A stretch of DNA of 18,146 nt from Lewinellaceae bacterium (GTDB lineage Bacteria; Bacteroidota; Bacteroidia; Chitinophagales; Saprospiraceae): positions 1-18,146 of the forward strand of contig JACJYA010000032.1 of assembly GCA_020636315.1 (NCBI GenBank), given 5' to 3'. Of this stretch, positions 15,201 through 18,146 are shown piece by piece; position 1 is the first letter of the stretch; each line of letters begins with the position of its first letter. The notes under the pieces were generated by a model, which was not told the DNA's origin, ran no database searches, and was given only the letters and a program-made list of their open reading frames with translations. The position numbers and the translations under genes are program-made.

Positions 15201-16515
15201 TCTCTTCAATACTGGTATTGGGGGCCGGTTGGAGCAGGACCTCAAATTCCCCTCCCAATTGTGAGCTGTAGCCCAGCCCCAGGTTTATCAGCCGAAACCA
15301 ATACCCGCCCAAATGGTCCCGTAAAACCCGATGAGTATAATTGTTGCGCCGGTGAGGGCCCGGGTCGATCTGATAGAACGGTAGTTTTTGCTGGCCAAAA
15401 TTAATCTTATTGATCCCGGCCATGGCCCCTATCCACAAATTGTTAAAGTGGTCGAACATCAGCTCCCTGAAATTATTACCCATTAAGCTATAGGGATTGT
15501 CGGGGTCGTGTACATATCGTTCGGCCTTCCCGTTTTTCAGTTTGAACAGGCCTGTGTTCAGCGAACCAAGCCAGATCTCATCTTCTTTTCCAATAATAAC
15601 CTTCTGAATAACATTGCCAACGCCGCTGGGCAATCCCTTCTGTGAGAAGGCCTTTTTCACCGGATCAAATTGCCAGAGCCCATCCGTAGTAGCTATCCAG
15701 ATGAGGCCCTCCTCATCTGTTGCCGCATCCAGGATCTGATGCTCAACTGCGGATCCGGCCCATTTGTCCGGTAAATACGGTTCGGCGCAATAATCGTCGC
15801 CAATCACCCAAAGGCGTTCTCTGCTAGCCGCTATTATTTCTCCGTTTTTACCTTCCAGGATAGTAGTAAAACCTACGTTCACCTGTATCCTTATGTTCAG
15901 GCTGATGCCCTCAACAACCCGAATGTCATCCGGGCCTTCCATCACCATCAAATGCTCTTCATCTCCTATCCATAGCCGGCCCGCCCTGTCTTCTAAAAGT
16001 GATAAAATGCCAAAGCCCCGCCCGTTTCTTTGGGCTTTTTTTACCAGTTTCCGCTCGATTTGATCTGTTTCTCTGTCATACAGGAACAGCCCGTTTGAAG
16101 CGCCGATCCAGATCCTGTTTTTCGAGTCCTCAAGCAAAGCGTAAACAGCTCCGGCCGAGGCGACGGCAGAATCATGTAATACTGGCCTGTAGGGTTGGAT
16201 AGTGTATCCGTCGTACCTGTATAGCCCGCCGGCTCCTATCCAGATGAACCCGTAGCTGTCTTCCAGAAAGGTATTGGCTCCCATCCTGGACATTTCATCG
16301 AAAATGAACTGGCGGGAAAGGGTAAGATGCTGGCCATATCCTCCGATCCATAACAGAAGTAAACAGGGGGCCAGCAGTTGCCAATTTGAAAAGGCAGCCC
16401 TCCCTGACACAAATCGTTGGGGGTGTTTGCGGTTTCCCACTAAGTAATATTTTTGTCCTAATTTACCAAAATTAAAAAATTGGCCTTCAAAGTTCTGGTT
16501 TTCACACAGATGCAT
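12292..16515 (-). CDS. hybrid two-component system protein (propeller sensor kinase, receiver, AraC-type HTH)
   Basis: A one-protein signalling system of about 1407 residues if read from the ATG at 16515. A hydrophobic stretch (about 44-62, LLAPCLLLLWIGGYGQ) is a signal peptide; the GTG at 16410 (residue 36) would place it at the very N-terminus and may be the true start. Residues of about 80-690 are two-component regulator propeller repeats (DSYGFIWIGAGGLYRYDG, NRIWIGASNGLFLYD, NKVWVGTNNGL). A Y_Y_Y domain spans about 735-805 (YRYKLEGFEKNW, LSPGKYTFKVRA). One membrane helix is at about 815-837. HisKA follows with H869 in THEFRTPLTII, then HATPase with NLLSNAVKFTP, DSGVGIP and GTGIGLAL. The receiver (about 1151-1270) has D1200 in LILSDVMMPEMDG and K1252. 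AraC HTH is at about 1305-1405. The sensor lies in the periplasm and output is in the cytoplasm. No SusC/SusD pair or glycoside hydrolase is nearby, unlike most of this class; the adjacent kelch gene is the obvious candidate target. Confidence 0.95.
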   Translation of the reverse strand: MHLCENQNFEGQFFNFGKLGQKYYLVGNRKHPQRFVSGRAAFSNWQLLAPCLLLLWIGGYGQHLTLSRQFIFDEMSRMGANTFLEDSYGFIWIGAGGLYRYDGYTIQPYRPVLHDSAVASAGAVYALLEDSKNRIWIGASNGLFLYDRETDQIERKLVKKAQRNGRGFGILSLLEDRAGRLWIGDEEHLMVMEGPDDIRVVEGISLNIRIQVNVGFTTILEGKNGEIIAASRERLWVIGDDYCAEPYLPDKWAGSAVEHQILDAATDEEGLIWIATTDGLWQFDPVKKAFSQKGLPSGVGNVIQKVIIGKEDEIWLGSLNTGLFKLKNGKAERYVHDPDNPYSLMGNNFRELMFDHFNNLWIGAMAGINKINFGQQKLPFYQIDPGPHRRNNYTHRVLRDHLGGYWFRLINLGLGYSSQLGGEFEVLLQPAPNTSIEEIKHFCVDEDGNVWVITLTNGLYKFEKGQKRYSHISLGDSLRTADPLDIIADKKDSRHLWFSSRFGLCRVNRSTFSRKWFAPKLSLPWLDGDEIDAIDQSDDGNIWCRLRSKGSNLMGYFDIKKEKFVAEPGRPGHPSSFAFSSTRHVRSVPGNKVWVGTNNGLIIIDATNNTYTHLTEKDGLPGKNIQSITPDLEGNIWIAGSYKICKYDGVGFQCYDARNGIENFNYSSAALGKDGRITFGGRNGIYSFYPNEIEFKVDTVRPKVYLTNFKVFDKQQPLGQAFELVKEITIPFIDNVIAFQFTTLHSPHSERCRYRYKLEGFEKNWVETGHDVRQATYTNLSPGKYTFKVRAANADGFWTNEEDELSVGLTILPPWYRTWLAYFLYLLAFASLLLFIRRYELRRQLARAEARQLKELDATKTRLYTNITHEFRTPLTIITGILGHLESRVDFTARNDLKRVQRNARQLLSLVNQMLSLARLESGNLPVNNVKADVITFIKYLLESFHSLAEEKNISLQFDSSVDGLIMDFDAEKLRQIVGNLLSNAVKFTPQGGWVRVEIGRCVLPGAGLAIQPRPTNNTQLKAGTYLSIVVSDSGVGIPKDELPNVFNRFYQVDDSSTRSGEGTGIGLALTRELVKLLGGQIDVKSESGKGAKFIVLLPATNDAEVSAIHSIGPFAGPADDMVTPSMESTVPITTEASLLSTSATSKTPKETLLIIEDNPDVTHYLTTILNRDYYILTAPNGKTGLEIAQQRMPHLILSDVMMPEMDGYEVCQQLKADVNTSHIPIILLTAKADFDSRMEGLEYGADAYLAKPFEERELQLLLKKLLENRERLRQFYTSGGFISRSASSPSPDEPLNIRDQTFFRQLVSTVEDHLSDPSFSAEMLSRELYMAYSTCLRKVKAATGKTVNEYIRHIRMHRAARMLADEPERTITSIALDVGFTSSSYFSREFRKVMGCSPTAFRDQRK

Positions 16516-16787
16516 CTTTGTGCAGCCTGATCAAAAATCCGGGCCTGTAATGTAGCAGCATATTAAATAGCAGCCCTGGCAGGCCATTCATGAATGCTCC
16601 TTACCTGTAAAAACAAGGGTAGTTTCCGTCCGGCGGAAAATTTTCACTATTCCGCTGAACTATTCCCTATATAAGCATTGTTATTGGATGTAGCCTGTCG
16701 GCAGCGAAGAAAGCTCTGGAAAAAATCCAATAAAACCTTTTGCCGGAAAGAATAAAGCCTTATCTTTGCATCCGCATTGAAAAAACA
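16516..16787. other. intergenic region between the hybrid regulator and the tRNA block
   Basis: 272 bases between divergent units. It holds a short hairpin, TTTCCG/CGGAAA (16623-16639), a 9-base perfect inverted repeat TTATTGGAT (16681-16689) with ATCCAATAA (16725-16733), and the tRNA promoter. I see no supported gene. A minus-strand TAATTTTG at 16474-16467, just inside the longest reading of the regulator, fits the -7 consensus and would suit the GTG start at 16410, but it lacks a well-spaced -33 box. Confidence 0.5.
16738..16768 (+). promoter_or_regulatory. Bacteroidota-type promoter for the tRNA block
   Basis: TTTTG at 16738-16742 (-33 box) and TATCTTTG at 16761-16768 (exact TAnnTTTG, -7 box) are 18 bases apart. 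Transcription would start near 16775, about 13 bases before the first tRNA-like sequence. Both boxes fit the consensus of the Bacteroidota primary sigma factor. Confidence 0.75.
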
Positions 16788-16863
16788 GGCTCCGTAGCTT
16801 AATTGGATAGAGCATCCCGATCTTGAATCGGGAAGGTTCCAGGTTCGAATCCAGCCGGAGTGG
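16788..16863 (+). pseudogene. degenerate tRNA-like sequence, duplicate of tRNA-Arg
   Basis: The first 27 bases (16788-16814) are identical to those of the tRNA-Arg 105 bases downstream, and the flanking ATTGAAAAAA leader is shared, so this arose by tandem duplication. The rest departs from a normal cloverleaf. The anticodon arm is 2 bases too long (a 6-pair stem TCCCGA/TCGGGA with loop TCTTGAA, which would put TTG at the anticodon after C33 rather than U33). The T stem has two mismatches (CCAGG against CCAGC). The last acceptor pair is G-G, and no CCA is encoded. A functional but unusual tRNA cannot be excluded because it sits right behind a good promoter. Confidence 0.55.
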
Positions 16864-16892
16864 TGAAAAAAAGGAACCGCTATTGAAAAAAT

Positions 16893-16969
16893 GGCTCCGT
16901 AGCTTAATTGGATAGAGCACCTGACTACGGATCAGGAGGTTGCAGGTTCGAATCCTGCCGGAGTCACCA
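16893..16969 (+). tRNA. tRNA-Arg (anticodon ACG)
   Basis: A complete 77-base cloverleaf. The acceptor stem is GGCTCCG with CGGAGTC (one G-T pair), the D arm GCTT...GAGC, the anticodon stem CCTGA/TCAGG with loop CTACGGA (U33, anticodon ACG, G37), the T arm GCAGG-TTCGAAT-CCTGC, the discriminator A, and the CCA encoded at 16967-16969. ACG reads CGU and, after A-to-I editing by TadA, CGC and CGA. It lies 29 bases after the degenerate copy and is probably co-transcribed from the promoter at 16738. Confidence 0.95.
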
Positions 16970-17067
16970 GGAAGACAGCAGGATGAGAAGTTTATCCCGG
17001 CGATACAGGCGTTAGCGAGCGAAGCGAGCGTTACGGATGTACAGTCGGGAAATCCTGCCGGAGTCAC
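16951..17067. repeat. 17-base direct repeat of the tRNA-Arg 3' end, attachment-site-like
   Basis: AATCCTGCCGGAGTCAC occurs at 16951-16967 (inside the tRNA) and again at 17051-17067, exactly 100 bases apart, with different bases on both sides. Duplication of a tRNA 3' end is the usual footprint of tyrosine-recombinase integration. The 83 bases between contain the repeat GCGAGCGAAGCGAGC and no gene, so if it was an island it is now almost fully deleted, or the repeat is a remnant of a lost third tRNA copy. Confidence 0.55.
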
Positions 17068-17085
17068 AACTAAAAAGTAAAAGAG

Positions 17086-17334
17086 ATGTCTAAGGTTTGC
17101 CAATTGACTGGAAAGCGCCCTATAACGGGAAATACGGTCTCCCACTCCAACCGGAAGATCAAGCGCCGTTTTCTGCCCAACCTGCAGAAGAAGCGTTTCT
17201 ACGTGCCGGAAAAAGATACCTGGGTTACCCTGAAAGTATCCGCAGCGGCCATGCGGTCTATCGACAAGATGGGCGTTTATGAGTACGTTCAGAAGATGGA
17301 ACGCAAGGGCATCAATACGGGCGTTAAATTTTAA
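17086..17334 (+). CDS. rpmB: 50S ribosomal protein bL28
   Basis: 82 residues, slightly longer than the E. coli protein. It starts MSKVCQLTGKRPITGNTVSH, the canonical bL28 N-terminus (C.LTGK.P..GN.VSHS), followed by the basic RKIKRRFLPNLQ segment and the C-terminal helix DKMGVYEYVQKM. It belongs to the large ribosomal subunit near the E site. It lies 19 bases after the second copy of the tRNA 3' end and 21 bases before rpmG; the three ribosome-related genes form one unit. No Shine-Dalgarno is visible, only an A-rich leader, as expected for this phylum. Confidence 0.96.
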   Translation: MSKVCQLTGKRPITGNTVSHSNRKIKRRFLPNLQKKRFYVPEKDTWVTLKVSAAAMRSIDKMGVYEYVQKMERKGINTGVKF

Positions 17335-17355
17335 GATTCTTAAACCCTAAGGAAG

Positions 17356-17544
17356 ATGGCTAAGAAGAGCAAAGGAAACCGCATACAGATCATTCTGGAA
17401 TGCACCGAACATAAGAACTCAGGCATGCCGGGTACTTCCCGTTACGTTACCCAGAAGAACCGCAAAAACACGCCGGACCGCCTCGAGCTGAAGAAATATA
17501 ACCCCATTCTCAAGAAAGTCACTGTTCACCGCGAGATTAAATAA
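17356..17544 (+). CDS. rpmG: 50S ribosomal protein bL33
   Basis: 62 residues. MAKKSKGNRIQIILECTEHK, then SGMPGTSRYVTQKNRKNTPDRLELKKYNP matches bL33. The zinc-binding CxxC pairs of C+ paralogues are absent: only one Cys (residue 16) is present, so this is a zinc-independent (C-) form. It is somewhat longer than typical (about 50-55 residues) owing to the GMPGTS insertion region, which is usual in Bacteroidota. It follows rpmB by 21 bases. Confidence 0.96.
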   Translation: MAKKSKGNRIQIILECTEHKNSGMPGTSRYVTQKNRKNTPDRLELKKYNPILKKVTVHREIK

Positions 17545-17548
17545 GCGC

Positions 17549-17607
17549 GTTATAGAGTTGCGACAGATTGGTGTTATTGTTATTTTTGAGGAAATTGTCT
17601 CTATAAC
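17549..17607. promoter_or_regulatory. 9-base inverted repeat around a promoter-like site before the DUF4295 gene
   Basis: GTTATAGAG (17549-17557) and CTCTATAAC (17599-17607) are perfect inverted repeats, and the second is followed by TTTTT. Between them TTG (17558-17560) and TATTTTTG (17581-17588) fit the -33 and -7 boxes with a 20-base spacer. It could be an internal promoter with an operator-like dyad, or an RNA stem before a T-run acting as an attenuator between rpmG and the next gene. Confidence 0.45.
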
Positions 17608-17626
17608 TTTTTAAAAGCTTCGTAAA

Positions 17627-17800
17627 ATGGCTAAAGTTTCTAAAAACGCAAGGGTCGCCCAACGTAGCGCCAACGCCGGTTCCGGCCGCGACCACGTGAA
17701 AGTAGTGAAAAGCATCAAGGATCCGAAGACCGGCAAATACACCTACAAAGAGGTGATGATCCACAAAGACAAGGTGAAGGAATTCTTCGCCAGCAAATAG
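17627..17800 (+). CDS. DUF4295 family small basic protein, ribosome-associated
   Basis: 57 residues: MAKVSKNARVAQRSANAGSG, then a basic, strand-forming tail (VKVVKSIKDPKTGKYTYKEV, then MIHKDKVKEFFASK). Size, composition and position after rpmB-rpmG match the DUF4295 family, which is restricted to Bacteroidota. From memory, the ribosome structure of Flavobacterium johnsoniae revealed an extra large-subunit protein called bL38 that I believe is this family; I cannot confirm that here. The ATG is unambiguous, and the gene is followed by a strong terminator. It has 82 bases of leader after rpmG with its own possible promoter. Confidence 0.88.
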   Translation: MAKVSKNARVAQRSANAGSGRDHVKVVKSIKDPKTGKYTYKEVMIHKDKVKEFFASK

Positions 17801-17823
17801 TCAATTACCACTACAGTATAATG

Positions 17824-17867
17824 GAAGGGGCTTTTCTTTCACGGAAGAAAAGCCCCTTCTCATTTTT
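17824..17867 (+). terminator. rho-independent terminator
   Basis: The perfect 15-base stem GAAGGGGCTTTTCTT (17824-17838) and AAGAAAAGCCCCTTC (17845-17859) has a 6-base loop and is followed by TCATTTTT. It ends the rpmB-rpmG-DUF4295 unit, so ftsY must have its own promoter in the short gap or rely on read-through. Confidence 0.9.
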
Positions 17868-17896
17868 CCGCACAAAAATTCCACCAAAATCCGGAC

Positions 17897-18146
17897 ATGA
17901 GCTTTTTCAACAAATTCTTCAGCAAGGAAAAAAAGGAAGACCTCGATAAGGGGCTGGAAAAAACCAAGGAAAGCTTCTTTGGAAAACTCACCAAGGCCGT
18001 CGCCGGAAAAACCACCGTCGATGATGAAGTGCTCGACGAACTGGAGAACATCCTGATCACTTCCGATGTGGGCCTGGATACTACGGTAAAGATCATCGAA
18101 CGCATCGAGGAACGCGTCGCCCGCGATAAATACCTGGGCACTTCCG
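17897..18146 (+). CDS. ftsY: signal recognition particle receptor FtsY, N-terminal part
   Basis: The reading begins MSFFNKFFSKEKKEDLDKGL and is open to the window edge (83 codons). The FFGKL, then DDEVLDELENILITSDVGLD, then TTVKIIERIEERV pattern is the N-domain helical bundle of FtsY. The short, highly charged A region of about 20 residues is typical of Bacteroidota. FtsY is the membrane-bound GTPase that docks the SRP-ribosome complex at the Sec translocon; the G domain lies outside the window. It starts 30 bases after the terminator. Confidence 0.93.
   Translation, partial: MSFFNKFFSKEKKEDLDKGLEKTKESFFGKLTKAVAGKTTVDDEVLDELENILITSDVGLDTTVKIIERIEERVARDKYLGTS

Noticed and set aside
12292..16515. 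Polysaccharide utilisation locus
   Set aside because: The regulator type is often found in such loci, but no SusC, SusD, sulfatase or glycoside hydrolase occurs in the window.
16623..16639. Terminator for the regulator or tRNA block (TTTCCG/CGGAAA hairpin)
   Set aside because: Only a 6-base stem in a gap upstream of both divergent units, with no gene ending there.
16681..17145. Minus-strand frame of 154 codons over the tRNA region (containing RIRTCNLLIRSQVLYPIK)
   Set aside because: This is the well-known kind of false protein made by reading antisense through tRNA genes; the repeated YPIKLRS comes from the duplicated tRNA 5' ends.

Overview
The window looks like a chromosome segment of a Bacteroidota bacterium, most plausibly of the Saprospiria type (the class is an inference). 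The evidence is a secreted protein with a type IX secretion C-terminal sorting domain, a one-piece hybrid two-component system (propeller, kinase, receiver and AraC-type HTH), a DUF4295 ribosome-associated protein beside bL28 and bL33, a TAnnTTTG-type promoter ahead of the tRNAs, and starts without clear Shine-Dalgarno sequences.

Layout. Bases 1-3281 hold a minus-strand set read from right to left: a Ca2+-type P-type ATPase, a small membrane protein, and the N-terminal part of a flavin amine oxidase that leaves the window. Bases 3518-6948 hold a tight plus-strand cluster: a DUF2188 protein, a TPR protein, a TIR-BRCT-BRCT fusion, the 23S rRNA pseudouridine synthase RluF, and an SDR oxidoreductase. 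Gaps there are 30 bases or less, and the last two genes overlap by 4 bases. A large lipoprotein follows (7187-9208). Next comes a 560-base gene-free stretch with a transposase relic and a 226-base palindromic element. Two minus-strand genes follow: a secreted kelch/BNR protein (9769-12099) and, upstream of it in the direction of transcription, a giant hybrid sensor/regulator (12292-16515). The right end is a plus-strand translation and secretion block: a degenerate tRNA-like gene, tRNA-Arg(ACG), rpmB, rpmG, a DUF4295 gene, a strong terminator and the start of ftsY.

How the genes may work together. The right block is housekeeping. The hybrid regulator probably senses a periplasmic signal and may control the adjacent secreted kelch/BNR gene; a pair of direct repeats exactly 21 bases apart between them is a candidate binding site. 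The most novel item is the TIR-BRCT-BRCT protein, which joins a potential NAD+-consuming or signalling domain to two DNA-ligase-type BRCT domains in one polypeptide, beside two uncharacterised small genes. That cluster is the best candidate for an undescribed system, though no function is proven by sequence alone.

Other oddities are a 17-base duplication of the tRNA-Arg 3' end exactly 100 bases downstream (a possible integration scar), the malformed tRNA-like copy, and the modular palindromic element with a solo end elsewhere in the window.
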